Below, in pieces: positions 8,852 through 17,864 of a stretch of DNA of 64,000 bases. The position numbers were made by a program, and so were the translations under genes. Each line of letters begins with the position of its first letter. Position 1 is the first letter of the stretch. Below the pieces are notes generated by a model. It was not told the origin of the DNA. It did not search any database and worked only from the letters and a program-made list of their open reading frames with translations. Origin of the DNA: Clostridia bacterium (GTDB lineage: Bacteria > Bacillota > Clostridia > Acetivibrionales > DSM-2933); NCBI GenBank assembly GCA_026416815.1, contig JAOAEJ010000087.1, positions 42,908-106,907 of the forward strand, given 5' to 3'.

Positions 8852-9025
8852 TTAATTCTTAATACATCGTTTAAACGCTTTGTAAAATTGATAAAGCAAG
8901 GCGTCAAGCTCAACCTTTGTACTCTCAATTTTATCTTTGTCGGAGCCATGGTTGGTGCAAAGAGTGTTAAGAATCCAGTTTTTTTGAATGATTTGTGTTT
9001 GTAACTCAGTAATGTTTTGAACCAT
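8852..9025 (-). CDS. Small Spo0E-like protein
   Basis: A 57-residue protein starting at an ATG that follows AAGGAGGAGATTATT. It resembles the Spo0E-like aspartyl phosphatase family in length, in an N-terminal helix (LQTQIIQKNWIL) and in a C-terminal IESTKVELDALLYQFY stretch that recalls the SQELDxLIxxY motif, though the usual SQ is replaced. In Bacillus, Spo0E dephosphorylates Spo0A. Here it is the first gene after the promoter and hairpin-terminator leader, ahead of the nifB-like gene. The role is unclear; it could tie the cluster to developmental state or be an unrelated small helical protein. Confidence 0.5.
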   Translation of the reverse strand: MVQNITELQTQIIQKNWILNTLCTNHGSDKDKIESTKVELDALLYQFYKAFKRCIKN

Positions 9026-9065
9026 AATAATCTCCTCCTTAGAAGCGTTTAAGTGTGTTTTTAAA

Positions 9066-9130
9066 TAAAAAGAGGCCAAGCATTGATTTCCTCAGCGGAA
9101 AATCATACTTAGCCTCCAGTTTTTCTGGTC
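9066..9130 (-). promoter_or_regulatory. Conserved leader hairpin plus terminator, copy A
   Basis: On the minus strand a small hairpin CCAG-AAAAA-CTGG (9116-9128) runs directly into a terminator-like stem, GAGGCTAAG pairing with CTTGGCCTC, with a second inner stem and then a T run. It lies about 65 bases downstream of a strong promoter and ahead of the Spo0E-like/nifB operon. The CCAG..CTGGAGGCT core recurs at 18047-18114 and 24310-24378, with a covarying relative at 18286-18340. Candidate attenuator or riboswitch-like RNA; a plain terminator of the upstream operon is the alternative. Confidence 0.6.
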
Positions 9131-9203
9131 AACTTTGTAAGATTACTTAATTTTAAGTTTATTGATTCTTATCATATTCCAAGTATTCCTATCACTTTAC
9201 TTT

Positions 9204-9232
9204 ATTTTAATGCATAATTATCCTATTGTCAA
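9204..9232 (-). promoter_or_regulatory. Promoter of the spo0E-like/nifB/nifX/nifH operon
   Basis: On the minus strand TTGACA is followed after 17 bases by TAAAAT, a near-consensus housekeeping promoter. ATAGGA motifs lie at 9185-9193, 9221-9228 (touching the -35 box) and 9241-9249. Transcription would begin near 9197, giving a leader that contains copy A. Confidence 0.65.
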
Positions 9233-9290
9233 GAATATTCTTCCTATTTTTTTAGATTTAGAATAACTTTATTTCAGAGCATATGGGAAA

Positions 9291-10202
9291 TTACAGTACT
9301 ACCGAAGGTGAGATTTCTTCAGCTAAGTCTTTATAGGTTAGTCCGCTTTCCCTTTCCTCATTTATCGTTGTAACTGTATTCTGAAGTGATTGCCATACCT
9401 TATGCCTTATCCAGTTAAAATCCGCGGACTGTCTCATATCAGCATTGCGCCTCGGCCTTGGAAGCTTAATCTTTATAATTTCTTTGATGGTGCCTGGGTT
9501 TGAGGTCATTACCGCCACTCTATCAGCTAAGAAAACCGCTTCGTCAATACTATGGGTAACAAAAACTATTGTCTTGTTTGTCTTTTCCCATATCCGCAGA
9601 AGCTCATCCTGCAATACCTCCCTGGTCTGGGCATCTACCGCAGCAAAGGGTTCATCCATTAGAAGCACATCGGGATCATAGGCTAATGCCCTTGCAATTG
9701 CTATTCTCTGCTTCATGCCGCCTGACAACTCATGGGGATATCTTTCCTCAAAGCCCTTCAAACCTACCAGTTCTATAAAGCTTCTACTCAACTCAGCTCT
9801 TTCCTTTTTGGGAATTCCCTTTATCTCAAGGCCAAATTCTACATTCTTTCTAATTGTCCTCCACGGAAACAGTGCATAGCCCTGCATTACAATTCCTCTA
9901 TCAAGAGCCGGGCCGTGTGCCAGCTTACCGTCAATAAATATTTTGCCGCACTTAGCATTTATCAGCCCTGCCAATATATCCAGAAGCGTAGATTTTCCGC
10001 AGCCGCTCGGTCCTACGATAGCTATAAATTCTCCCTTTTTAACCTTAAGACTTACTTCTTTTAGTGCTGTAAATTCTTTTTTCTTTTCTGCTTTGGACTT
10101 CTTAATATGATATTGGTGGCTTATATTTTCCACAACAATCTTACTGCTAATCTCGCTATCCCCTGTCACTATATTAAGATTCCTTCTTTTTTGAGACAAC
10201 AT
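9291..10202 (-). CDS. ABC transporter ATPase, second importer, SsuB/TauB type
   Basis: A 303-residue ATPase with Walker A GPSGCGKST, signature LSGGMKQRIAIARAL, Walker B VLLMDEP and THSIDEA. The start ATG at 10202 follows AGGGGGATTGGGC. It is longer than the first ATPase, with a C-terminal tail of about 40 residues. Its likely permease (14196-14978) and binding protein (13142-14155) lie upstream, separated from it by the inserted K and D genes. It is the last gene of the operon that begins at 17808. Confidence 0.88.
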   Translation of the reverse strand: MLSQKRRNLNIVTGDSEISSKIVVENISHQYHIKKSKAEKKKEFTALKEVSLKVKKGEFIAIVGPSGCGKSTLLDILAGLINAKCGKIFIDGKLAHGPALDRGIVMQGYALFPWRTIRKNVEFGLEIKGIPKKERAELSRSFIELVGLKGFEERYPHELSGGMKQRIAIARALAYDPDVLLMDEPFAAVDAQTREVLQDELLRIWEKTNKTIVFVTHSIDEAVFLADRVAVMTSNPGTIKEIIKIKLPRPRRNADMRQSADFNWIRHKVWQSLQNTVTTINEERESGLTYKDLAEEISPSVVL

Positions 10203-10237
10203 GCCCAATCCCCCTTTTGCCACTCCTTATACTCGTG

Positions 10238-11746
10238 TCATTTTTCTGTTATATAAGTAAAAGGACTTTTGCCATACCAATCTTCCTTAAACGGCAGGGT
10301 TACATTTTCACTGAAAGTTCGCTGGAAGGCTGTATTTTTTATTATTCTGGCAGCACGCTTCGCCACTTCAAACACTCCCCTATAACCTACATAGTTTTGA
10401 GGCTGGCTAAAAAGCGGCAGTGCTGGTATTCCCAGCTTTGCTGCCCAGACATTGCTTCCTGAATGACCGACAAACAAATCAGGCTTTACCTTTTTAAGCA
10501 TGTTTACAAGCTCAAACACCTGGGTGGTCGCAACATTTATCTCTAAATCAGGATTGCCGGAAACCGCTTTCAAATAAATGTCATCGCCAAACTGGTCATA
10601 ATGGTACGCTCTTATACCTACAACTTCACAGCCAAGCTCCTGTAAAAGCATCGCCGTAACCGCTACTCTGATTTCGCCGCCGCTCACCAAGACCCTTTTA
10701 CCCTTTAAAATACTGCGGTATAACTCAAGTTCAACTTCAAGCTCCTTCTTCTCTTTCTCAATAAGTGTTTTTGCTTCGCTCTCAAGGTTTAATTCCTTCG
10801 CTATATCTAAAAGCCAATCTTCGGTATTCCTTATGCCTATGGGCATATTATTCAGTACATAGGGTATGCCATACCGTTCCTTGAGAATTTCTACAAAGTA
10901 ATCGTCATGGGTAGGGCAGACACTTATGTTGAGGGCGGCTTCTATAAGGAAACGGAATTTATCCGGATGGGCGAAGTTAGGATAAAAATTGACCTCCAGA
11001 CCCAAGGCCTTTAAAAGCCTTTCAATCTCCAGTTCATCAGTTCTTCCCATAGAAAATACATTCAATACATTAACTGTCTTGCTTTTGATGTATTCTTTTT
11101 TCACTTGGTCCAGCCCGTTGCTAACAAGCCCTCCTGGAGCCTCACTTTTGAGTTCAAGCTCCAGACTTCTTGCGATACCGTGATAAACAGCATCGTAGGC
11201 TGTTGCCGATATTTTCGTTTTAAAGCCCTCGCAGTGTATAGGGATTATACGGGCGGAGATTCTTTTCTGAAGCCTTGAGGTAAGCTCATCAATATCGTCT
11301 CCGATAATCCCCGGTGCACAACTGGATACCACAATAATAGCCGCAGGCCTGTGATTTTGATCAGCTTTGATTATAGCCTCCTCCAGCTTGCTTTCTCCGC
11401 CGCCTATAATGTCCTGCTCCTCAAGATTTGTCGATACCCATAATAAAGCCTTTGGTTTACCTCCTCTAATACTTTGCCCCGGACGAAAGTAGCTGTCCAT
11501 ATTGTGGCTTGAGCTGCCGCAGCCTATAGGCCCATGCATTATTGTCACAGCCTCGGGAATGGTTAAAACCATTGCTAGCGCCAGGCCCATCTGGCAATTA
11601 CACGTCTGGCTGAAGCTCCTATTTTTGTTGACCAGACAGCCTCCCCTGGAGCCTTCTATAAGTTGGCAAGCCTTTCCTCCAAAGGCATTGCAAGCTTTCA
11701 ATCGTTCTTCACGCTTGGGTACTACCTTTTCATCAATATATCCCAT
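10238..11746 (-). CDS. Nitrogenase component 1-like D subunit, second pair
   Basis: A 502-residue NifD-like chain. It has cysteines at the P-cluster positions (C49 or C51 in TCNCQMG, C76 in HGPIGCGS, C143 in SSCAPGIIGDD) and at the cofactor anchor (about C277 in SVCPTHDDYF). The residue at the NifD His442 position, before GYRGVFEVA, is Val. The ATG at 11746 follows GGGAGG by ten bases, seven bases after the K stop. It shares PKREERLKAC, CPTHDDY and HCEGFKTK with the D protein at 788-2311, so those two form a subgroup; the D protein at 16342 is more distant. The order here is K then D, the reverse of the other pairs. Confidence 0.87.
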   Translation of the reverse strand: MGYIDEKVVPKREERLKACNAFGGKACQLIEGSRGGCLVNKNRSFSQTCNCQMGLALAMVLTIPEAVTIMHGPIGCGSSSHNMDSYFRPGQSIRGGKPKALLWVSTNLEEQDIIGGGESKLEEAIIKADQNHRPAAIIVVSSCAPGIIGDDIDELTSRLQKRISARIIPIHCEGFKTKISATAYDAVYHGIARSLELELKSEAPGGLVSNGLDQVKKEYIKSKTVNVLNVFSMGRTDELEIERLLKALGLEVNFYPNFAHPDKFRFLIEAALNISVCPTHDDYFVEILKERYGIPYVLNNMPIGIRNTEDWLLDIAKELNLESEAKTLIEKEKKELEVELELYRSILKGKRVLVSGGEIRVAVTAMLLQELGCEVVGIRAYHYDQFGDDIYLKAVSGNPDLEINVATTQVFELVNMLKKVKPDLFVGHSGSNVWAAKLGIPALPLFSQPQNYVGYRGVFEVAKRAARIIKNTAFQRTFSENVTLPFKEDWYGKSPFTYITEK

Positions 11747-11753
11747 AGACAAG

Positions 11754-13091
11754 CTACCTCCCTGCTACCAAAACGTCCAGTATATCTTCTATAAGGTGTA
11801 GACCGCCTTTAAATCCTGCGTATCCGCGGTTGAGTACTGCCCTGTTGCTCGCCGGGAAGCTTACAGTCAAGTGCTTGGCACCTATTGCCGCTGCAAGGTC
11901 TCTTTCAAGTGCGCTTCCAAATACAAAAGCCGGACTGAAGCTGTGGAAATACCTCTTCTCACTGAATAAAGGCCAGTGCTCCGCCAAATGCTTCTGTATC
12001 TCCGAGGAATCGGTTTCAAATACCACCTTTGGAGTCTTAATATACTTAATTTCTCCAAAATGTACTTTCAATTCTTCCTTATGTGTTTCCCCCAGACAGT
12101 CGGTAATAACTACCAGCTCAGGCAGCCACCCCAGGTCCTCTGCCAAAAACCTGGTTATAGAATAGCTATAGCTTGCATTTCCTACAACAACACCATAATG
12201 CTGTAAATCCAAATCGGCATAGACATCGGCTATGCGTTCAATATAACGGTAATAATCCCTTTGTTCATCGGCAATAATCTTCTCTACCACGCTTGCATTA
12301 ATTCCGGCAAAATCCGCTGCCTTTCTTAAAAATTCTGCTGTAGCTGCCGGGCCTATAGGAATATCGACAGCTATAAAAGGAGTTTGGTGTACTTGCTCAA
12401 ACGTCCGTGCAGCCTCAACTCCATACGTCCTTGAAATAACTATGTTTCCCACAGAAGACCCCGCTTGGTTTAAATTCTCCAATGTTTCATCATAGCTAAA
12501 AAAAGTATTAGCCTTCATTCCTAAAAGCCCCAACAGTCTTTTCAACTCTGCCAGATCGCCCCTAAAAAAAGGGTCCTGCCCCGGTACGGCTCCCCATAGA
12601 TTAATCACATCAGGTGCTTTCTCATTGGCTTTTTGCACCTGCTCGCTAAACAGCCTTTCCAGCACAAGATCGTAGCCTCTATAGGAATTACCTTTAAACC
12701 CTCCTGTATCCACAGCCAAAACAGGTTTACCCTGGTTTCTAAACCCTCTTGCTATCCCTGTAGTGTCATCACCTATTATCTCAGTCATGCAGCCGGTGAT
12801 TACTACATATAATTGACCCTCCACAACGTCAAGAGTATTTGCTATCTGCTCTCTCAGCCGATCCTCACCACCGAATACAATCTCATTTTCAGAAACATTT
12901 GAGCTCGGAACCGCAAGTCCTCCGCAGTAACCAGCTCCATAATACGCACTTCCGGCCTGCTGGCTTGCAAATACATTACCACCGCACCCCGCAGACGCAT
13001 GTATCACCGGAACAACACCGGGAAGTGAATTTAAGGTACTCAAAGCTCCTCCCAGGGCGCAAGAAAATCTCGGTCTTTCTATGTAAGGCAT
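11754..13091 (-). CDS. Nitrogenase component 1-like K subunit, second pair
   Basis: A 445-residue NifK-like chain starting at MPYIERPR after GGGGTGAACGCATTT; an upstream ATG at 13121 has no ribosome site. P-cluster cysteines are C11 (CALGGA), C36 (HASAGCGG) and C101 (TGCMTEIIGDD). It parallels the partial K at 1-795 over the whole visible length. It is the first gene of the K-D pair and follows the binding protein of the second transporter by 50 bases. Expected to form a heterotetramer with the product of 10238-11746. Confidence 0.87.
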   Translation of the reverse strand: MPYIERPRFSCALGGALSTLNSLPGVVPVIHASAGCGGNVFASQQAGSAYYGAGYCGGLAVPSSNVSENEIVFGGEDRLREQIANTLDVVEGQLYVVITGCMTEIIGDDTTGIARGFRNQGKPVLAVDTGGFKGNSYRGYDLVLERLFSEQVQKANEKAPDVINLWGAVPGQDPFFRGDLAELKRLLGLLGMKANTFFSYDETLENLNQAGSSVGNIVISRTYGVEAARTFEQVHQTPFIAVDIPIGPAATAEFLRKAADFAGINASVVEKIIADEQRDYYRYIERIADVYADLDLQHYGVVVGNASYSYSITRFLAEDLGWLPELVVITDCLGETHKEELKVHFGEIKYIKTPKVVFETDSSEIQKHLAEHWPLFSEKRYFHSFSPAFVFGSALERDLAAAIGAKHLTVSFPASNRAVLNRGYAGFKGGLHLIEDILDVLVAGR

Positions 13092-13141
13092 AAATGCGTT
13101 CACCCCACTCGGTTTATTCATACAATATGCTGATAGATATA

Positions 13142-14155
13142 CTATTTTTTATAATATGGATTGTATTCATTTGTATAAATATCTTGAGCTTTAATCCTCC
13201 CCTTTTCCAATTGTCCGTGCTTAATCATTAAATCCAGCCACCGGTTTATATAAGACTCCTGGACATACTCATTGCTATCATAGACGAAGCAGCTCACCTT
13301 CTCAGGGTCTATTTCCATCTTCCTTGCTATTATTTTTATGGCTTCTTGCTGATTTTGATTTATCCATTTATGAGCCTTTATTATTGCACGGACAAACCCT
13401 TTAACCTGCTCAGGGTGTTTATTTATAAACTTCTCGCTGAATCCGCGAATAGACGAACCGCCTTCCGGCCCTTTTACCACATCATAGCTTGTAAAAAGAG
13501 ATACAAGACCCCCATCCAGTTGGGCTTTTTTTATCCACGGCGGATGTAAAACCGCAAGATCTACAAGCCCCTGCTTCAGTGCCTGCTCCTGCTCTTTGTC
13601 AGGCATTATTACAAACTCAACCTGCTCTTTGGGAATATTATTCTGGCTCAGCCATTCCAGAACAATCAAATCGGTGCATGAATTCAAGCCGGAAACCGCA
13701 ACCTTGACTTTTTTGTTCAGAAAGTCCTTTGCAGATTTAATGCTTCCGCCTTCCTTAACAAAATAATTCATATGCACAAACTTGCTGTCGTCTACCATAC
13801 CCGGCGATACAATTTTTATTTTGGCACCACCTAAAACAGCCTTTACAACGGTATTTGGGTGACCGGTAAACAAATCACTGCTGCCTGACAGTGCTGCCGC
13901 TATGTCCTCACCTGCCTTTAGTACACCTATGTATTTTGTCTGTATCCCTTCTTCCTTGAAATATCCGAGTTCATCGGCAATGTAAAACTCATTGAAAGAA
14001 GTTTGCGTCGGAATCCTTATGGTAAAGAGTTCCTTGCTATTTTCACCGTTTACGCCACTTCCTGCTTGGTTTATTGTGCTTTTATCCGATGAGCAAGCTG
14101 CTCCTGTAACAATCAGTGACAGCGTTATTAAAAAAACTAATAGCATTCTTTTCAT
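13142..14155 (-). CDS. ABC transporter substrate-binding lipoprotein, second importer
   Basis: A 337-residue lipoprotein. The second ATG, at 14155, is spaced correctly from GGAGG. The signal peptide MKRMLLVFLITLSLIVTGAAC gives a lipobox cysteine at about residue 21. The mature protein has the SsuA/NMT1 pattern: RIPTQTSFNEFYIADELGYF, AALSGSSDLFTG and LHPPWIKKA. It is distinct from the 3391-4434 protein, so the two systems probably recognise different ligands. It directly follows its permease gene. Confidence 0.85.
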   Translation of the reverse strand: MKRMLLVFLITLSLIVTGAACSSDKSTINQAGSGVNGENSKELFTIRIPTQTSFNEFYIADELGYFKEEGIQTKYIGVLKAGEDIAAALSGSSDLFTGHPNTVVKAVLGGAKIKIVSPGMVDDSKFVHMNYFVKEGGSIKSAKDFLNKKVKVAVSGLNSCTDLIVLEWLSQNNIPKEQVEFVIMPDKEQEQALKQGLVDLAVLHPPWIKKAQLDGGLVSLFTSYDVVKGPEGGSSIRGFSEKFINKHPEQVKGFVRAIIKAHKWINQNQQEAIKIIARKMEIDPEKVSCFVYDSNEYVQESYINRWLDLMIKHGQLEKGRIKAQDIYTNEYNPYYKK

Positions 14156-14195
14156 TCTCATTCCTCCAATCAGCCTTAACCACTTATCAAATAAA

Positions 14196-14978
14196 TTACG
14201 TATTAGGAATTTCTTCCTTCCACCGTGTCAGCCTCCCTCCCACAGCCACAAGCAGGTAATTCACCGCCAGCCCGAGCAGAGACATAGTAACAATCGCAGC
14301 ATACATTTCCGGTATCTCAAACTTGATTTCAGATTCGTAAAGTAAAAAGCCAAGGCCGGCATTTGAGCCAATCATTTCTGCTGCAATAAGTATAAGAATG
14401 GAGTAAGTGGCGCTAAGGCGTATTCCTGTAAAAATAGATGGGAAAGCACCGGGAACAATCACCTTCAAAAGCAAAGTAAAAGACGATGCACCCATTGACC
14501 TTGCTGATTTTATCAGTAGAGGCTCCACACTCTTCACACCTGAAATGGTATTTAAAAGAATAGGCCACTGTACACTCCAAAAAATAATGGCTACTTTCGA
14601 CACTTCACCTATACCGAATAGCAGAATAAATACCGGAAACAGAGCCAGTGCAGAAGTCTGCCTGAAGGTTTGGAGCAGCGGATCCACAAACCTTTCAACC
14701 CCCTTGAACCATCCTATCAAAAGCCCGAGAGGTATTGATATGAGTAACCCCAGCCCAAACCCCAGAACTGCCCTTTGCAGACTTATAATCAAATGCTTGA
14801 ACAACACACCCGTGACTGTCAATTTCCATAATGCCGCAGCTACTTTGGAAAATGGGGGTAAAAAAGTGGTGTCAGCCAGTCCGAGCTTGGGGATAAATTC
14901 CCATATAAGCAGAAAAATTGCTACTGCTAAAAGGCTATAGGTATGCCCAAGCAGTTTTTTAAACAGATTTAAAAGCAT
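14196..14978 (-). CDS. ABC transporter permease, second importer, SsuC type
   Basis: A 260-residue inner-membrane protein of normal SsuC length with about six hydrophobic segments and the EAA loop (SARSMGASSFTLLLKVIVPGAFPSIF). The ATG at 14978 follows GGGAGGTGGTACA; the longer frame begins upstream of the ribosome site. It lies 47 bases after the K gene of the first pair and 40 before the binding protein. The close operon link to D/K genes suggests it imports the substrate of that reductase. Confidence 0.87.
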   Translation of the reverse strand: MLLNLFKKLLGHTYSLLAVAIFLLIWEFIPKLGLADTTFLPPFSKVAAALWKLTVTGVLFKHLIISLQRAVLGFGLGLLISIPLGLLIGWFKGVERFVDPLLQTFRQTSALALFPVFILLFGIGEVSKVAIIFWSVQWPILLNTISGVKSVEPLLIKSARSMGASSFTLLLKVIVPGAFPSIFTGIRLSATYSILILIAAEMIGSNAGLGFLLYESEIKFEIPEMYAAIVTMSLLGLAVNYLLVAVGGRLTRWKEEIPNT

Positions 14979-15025
14979 TGTACCACCTCCCAAAAATAGG
15001 TTTATTTGTTGCCTATTTTAAATCA

Positions 15026-16342
15026 CTACTGGAAGTCCTGCAAAACAAGCGAGTAAATATCTTCTACCAATCTCAAAGCTCCCTCGTATCCCACATAAGA
15101 CCGGTTTAGAACCAACCTGTCGCTCAAAGGCATTGAAATGGAAAGCTGGTAGCCGTTTATATCCTCAGCCAATACCCTCTCCCAGGCACTGCCTAGAATC
15201 AATGGCCTACCTCTGAATTTTATATTTCTGATAGTTTCCTGTGCCAGGCCTCCATCATTAGTAAAAACAACCTCTGACGAGATACCGTCAATAAAATTCT
15301 TGAATTCTTCCTCAATTTTCTCCTGGTGCTCAGGAGAGACATCGTCAGTAATAAACTGAGTTTCCGGCAAAAGGCCCATATCGTTAATTAAGAATTTAGA
15401 TACACCCAGTGTATAAAAGCTGTCTGCTACCGTTATAAAACGCCTCGGTAGCAAACGTGTTTCCAGCAGTACATCCGCAGAGCGCTCAATATAGTAAAAA
15501 TACTCATTCTCATGGCGGTTTATAACTTCTTCAATCCTTTTAGAATCCAGTCCTGCATATTCACCCACAGTTCTCAGGAATTTGCCGGTTTCGGTAGGCC
15601 CTATGGGCAAAACCGGGTAATGCAAGTAAGGGGTCCCGAATTTTTCTTCCAAACTCTGTACGTTTTTCACTCCCACCCAGGGCGACACCAGAAGATTAAA
15701 CTGTGCCTTCGGTACTTTATTAAGGGCCTGCAGCCCTCTTCCCGGTCCGAAAATTACATTGGGCTTTAATCCTATTTCCGAAACAAGCTTCTCCAATTCC
15801 TTCAAGTTTCCCGTCCAGAAGGCATCTTGAAAGGGCACTACCGACCATATATTCACAAGTCCGGGCTCAATCTCCTCCGAGGGCTTTAAGTACTGGTCTA
15901 TTATAGCTTCCAAAACCAGTTCATGCCCATAAATGTTAGTGCCTTTAAAGCCTCCGGTTTCGGCATATACTACAGGCTTTCCAGCGTCCTGGAACTCCCT
16001 TACCACTTCCCCCACATCATCTCCTACGATATCTGATGTACAACCGGTTAATACAACAAATAAATCGGCGTCTATAACCTTAAGGGCATTTTCTATAGTT
16101 TCCCTCAGTTTTTTATCCCCTCCGAAAATTACTTCCTTTTCGGTTATATTTGTAGATGGTACCGAGTGCCCGCCTACATAGCCCGAGCCCTGGCAGCCGT
16201 TATCCAATCCCAGCGCCCCCCAAAGCTTCTGACCGCACCCCGGTCCTGCATGAAGCACCGGAACAGCCCTCTCTATTGCAAGTACCGATTGAAGCGCCCC
16301 CAGTGCGCAAACGTGCCTGATTTGTTCAACTAACTGCGACAT
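15026..16342 (-). CDS. Nitrogenase component 1-like K subunit, first pair
   Basis: A 438-residue NifK-like chain. Cysteines C12 (VCALGAL), C36 (HAGPGCGQ) and C101 (TGCTSDIVGDD) match the three NifK P-cluster ligands. The start ATG at 16342 overlaps the D stop as TAATG and follows AGGAGGTAGGAT, giving tight coupling and probably 1:1 synthesis. It diverges more from the other two K proteins than they do from each other, so this pair may have a different substrate. Confidence 0.88.
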   Translation of the reverse strand: MSQLVEQIRHVCALGALQSVLAIERAVPVLHAGPGCGQKLWGALGLDNGCQGSGYVGGHSVPSTNITEKEVIFGGDKKLRETIENALKVIDADLFVVLTGCTSDIVGDDVGEVVREFQDAGKPVVYAETGGFKGTNIYGHELVLEAIIDQYLKPSEEIEPGLVNIWSVVPFQDAFWTGNLKELEKLVSEIGLKPNVIFGPGRGLQALNKVPKAQFNLLVSPWVGVKNVQSLEEKFGTPYLHYPVLPIGPTETGKFLRTVGEYAGLDSKRIEEVINRHENEYFYYIERSADVLLETRLLPRRFITVADSFYTLGVSKFLINDMGLLPETQFITDDVSPEHQEKIEEEFKNFIDGISSEVVFTNDGGLAQETIRNIKFRGRPLILGSAWERVLAEDINGYQLSISMPLSDRLVLNRSYVGYEGALRLVEDIYSLVLQDFQ

Positions 16343-17808
16343 TATCCTACCTCCTCCTGAAGAAATGAAAATCCATCCTGACTGAGCCACCAGTCGGTAT
16401 AAGGCAGCTTTACCCTCGCCGAAAGATTTTTGGCAAGGCTGCGGTTTGTAACCGCATCAATCAACCTGTAGCCAAAGTCTATGAGACCCTGATATCCGAA
16501 AGCGCTATATTCATCGGCAACCATCACTGAGGCTATACCCATTTTAGTGGCCCATACAGCAGTACCGCCATGACGGGATATATACAAATCGGGTTTCAAC
16601 TTATTCAATAGGTTCAGCAGCTCAAAGTTCTGCTGGTCGCACACACTTATAGGTATATCTGTCTCAGAGTCTGACAGCTTTCTTGAAGATTCGGGGCAGG
16701 TACCGTGATCGTAGTGCTGGTCAAAATGCCACGTGGCTCCCCATACCACTTCAACTCCCAACTCCTGCAAGACCCTTATATAGTTGTGCCCAAAGCTCGG
16801 CCCCATGCCTACTACAGCCTTATAGCCCTTGAGCTTTTCCCTTATCACCGCCAGTTCCGAAGTAATTCGCGCCTTTTCTTCAGCTATATATTCCTCAACC
16901 TCATTTTCCTTACCTGTAGCCTTACCCAGTCCACGAAGCCAACTGTCCATACCTGCAGTACCGTGGGGCTGTAAAGATTTCACATAAGGGACACCATACT
17001 GCTCCTCAAGGCCGTTACCGAGATAACTCCCCAGAGTACCGCAAATACTTATTGTCGCAGCTGATTCAGACATCTTAGAGAGCTCCTCAACAGTACTGAA
17101 AGGTGCCACAAACACAGGTTCAAGTTCAAATCTTGCCAGTATGGCAGTAATAGCCTCCTTCGCTCCGCCTCGGAAGTTAATCATATTTACCTTATTTGTT
17201 TTAACCTCAGGCGGCTTCACGATAGCTGTAAGTATTGCATGGAAAGCAGCATCAAACCCCGAAGCCCATACCTTCGATTTAAAACCTTCGCAGAAAACCG
17301 GTGAAAGTGGTACAGGTATCTCATCACTTAGTTCGTCCAGAACACTCTTAATATCCTCTCCTATTATCCCGGAGACGCATGATGTAGTAACAAAAATCGC
17401 TTTGGGCTTAAAACGCATATATGCTTCACGCACCGCTTCTCTTAGCTTGTTTACCGCCCCGAAAACAGTATCCTCCTCAGTCATATTTGTTGTGATAAAG
17501 TTTATATTCCTGTGCTTCCATCCCCGTATACTCTCACCCCATTTGTTGGCAGTGTTGCCGTATATCGAGTCTGCTGCACAGCCTATGGGTGCATGGTTTA
17601 CAATAGCGGCATCCTCTATGCCTGAAAGATAGCCCTGCGCGCAGCCTGAGCTGCATGCGCTTGCCTGACTGAAGCACCTCTCCCGATTCTTCAATGAGCA
17701 GCACGACGCCCTAGATACCAGATCCTTTATGGTCCCGTTATATCCGGTGATTGCCCCAAGCCTACTTTCCCTCACAGCTGCTTCAGCACTTTGAACATTT
17801 ATTGCCAT
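16342..17808 (-). CDS. Nitrogenase component 1-like D subunit, first pair
   Basis: A 488-residue NifD-like chain starting at MAINVQ after GGGAGGTAATTATC. Candidate P-cluster cysteines are C56 (or C52) in ACSSGCAQG, C77 in APIGCAAD and C144 in TSCVSGIIGED. C256 in SICGTLGSYLG corresponds to the cofactor-anchoring cysteine, although the CPTHDDY motif of the other two D proteins is changed. The His442 position, before GYQGLIDFG, is Phe. It opens the operon D-K-permease-SBP-K-D-ATPase. Upstream are two hairpin-terminator leaders and a palindromic insertion that ends close to the start codon. Confidence 0.88.
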   Translation of the reverse strand: MAINVQSAEAAVRESRLGAITGYNGTIKDLVSRASCCSLKNRERCFSQASACSSGCAQGYLSGIEDAAIVNHAPIGCAADSIYGNTANKWGESIRGWKHRNINFITTNMTEEDTVFGAVNKLREAVREAYMRFKPKAIFVTTSCVSGIIGEDIKSVLDELSDEIPVPLSPVFCEGFKSKVWASGFDAAFHAILTAIVKPPEVKTNKVNMINFRGGAKEAITAILARFELEPVFVAPFSTVEELSKMSESAATISICGTLGSYLGNGLEEQYGVPYVKSLQPHGTAGMDSWLRGLGKATGKENEVEEYIAEEKARITSELAVIREKLKGYKAVVGMGPSFGHNYIRVLQELGVEVVWGATWHFDQHYDHGTCPESSRKLSDSETDIPISVCDQQNFELLNLLNKLKPDLYISRHGGTAVWATKMGIASVMVADEYSAFGYQGLIDFGYRLIDAVTNRSLAKNLSARVKLPYTDWWLSQDGFSFLQEEVG

Positions 17809-17864
17809 GATAATTACCTCCCATTCTCCTCCTGAATATTTATTTTCATAAGCCATTAAAGGTA

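Noticed and set aside
9066..9130. SAM-I (S-box) or T-box leader
   Set aside because: Neither the S-box core nor the T-box AGGGTGGNACCGCG sequence is present; the element is too short.
1..17808. Reading the cluster as a true N2-fixing nif operon
   Set aside because: NifE, NifN and NifV are not seen, the FeMo-co histidine is missing in all D chains, and sulfur and methyltransferase genes dominate the context.
1..17808. Protochlorophyllide reductase (BchLNB) or Ni-sirohydrochlorin reductase (CfbCD)
   Set aside because: These lack a NifB requirement and normally occur as a single catalytic set; here NifB, NifX and three pairs occur, and no chlorophyll or F430 genes are visible.
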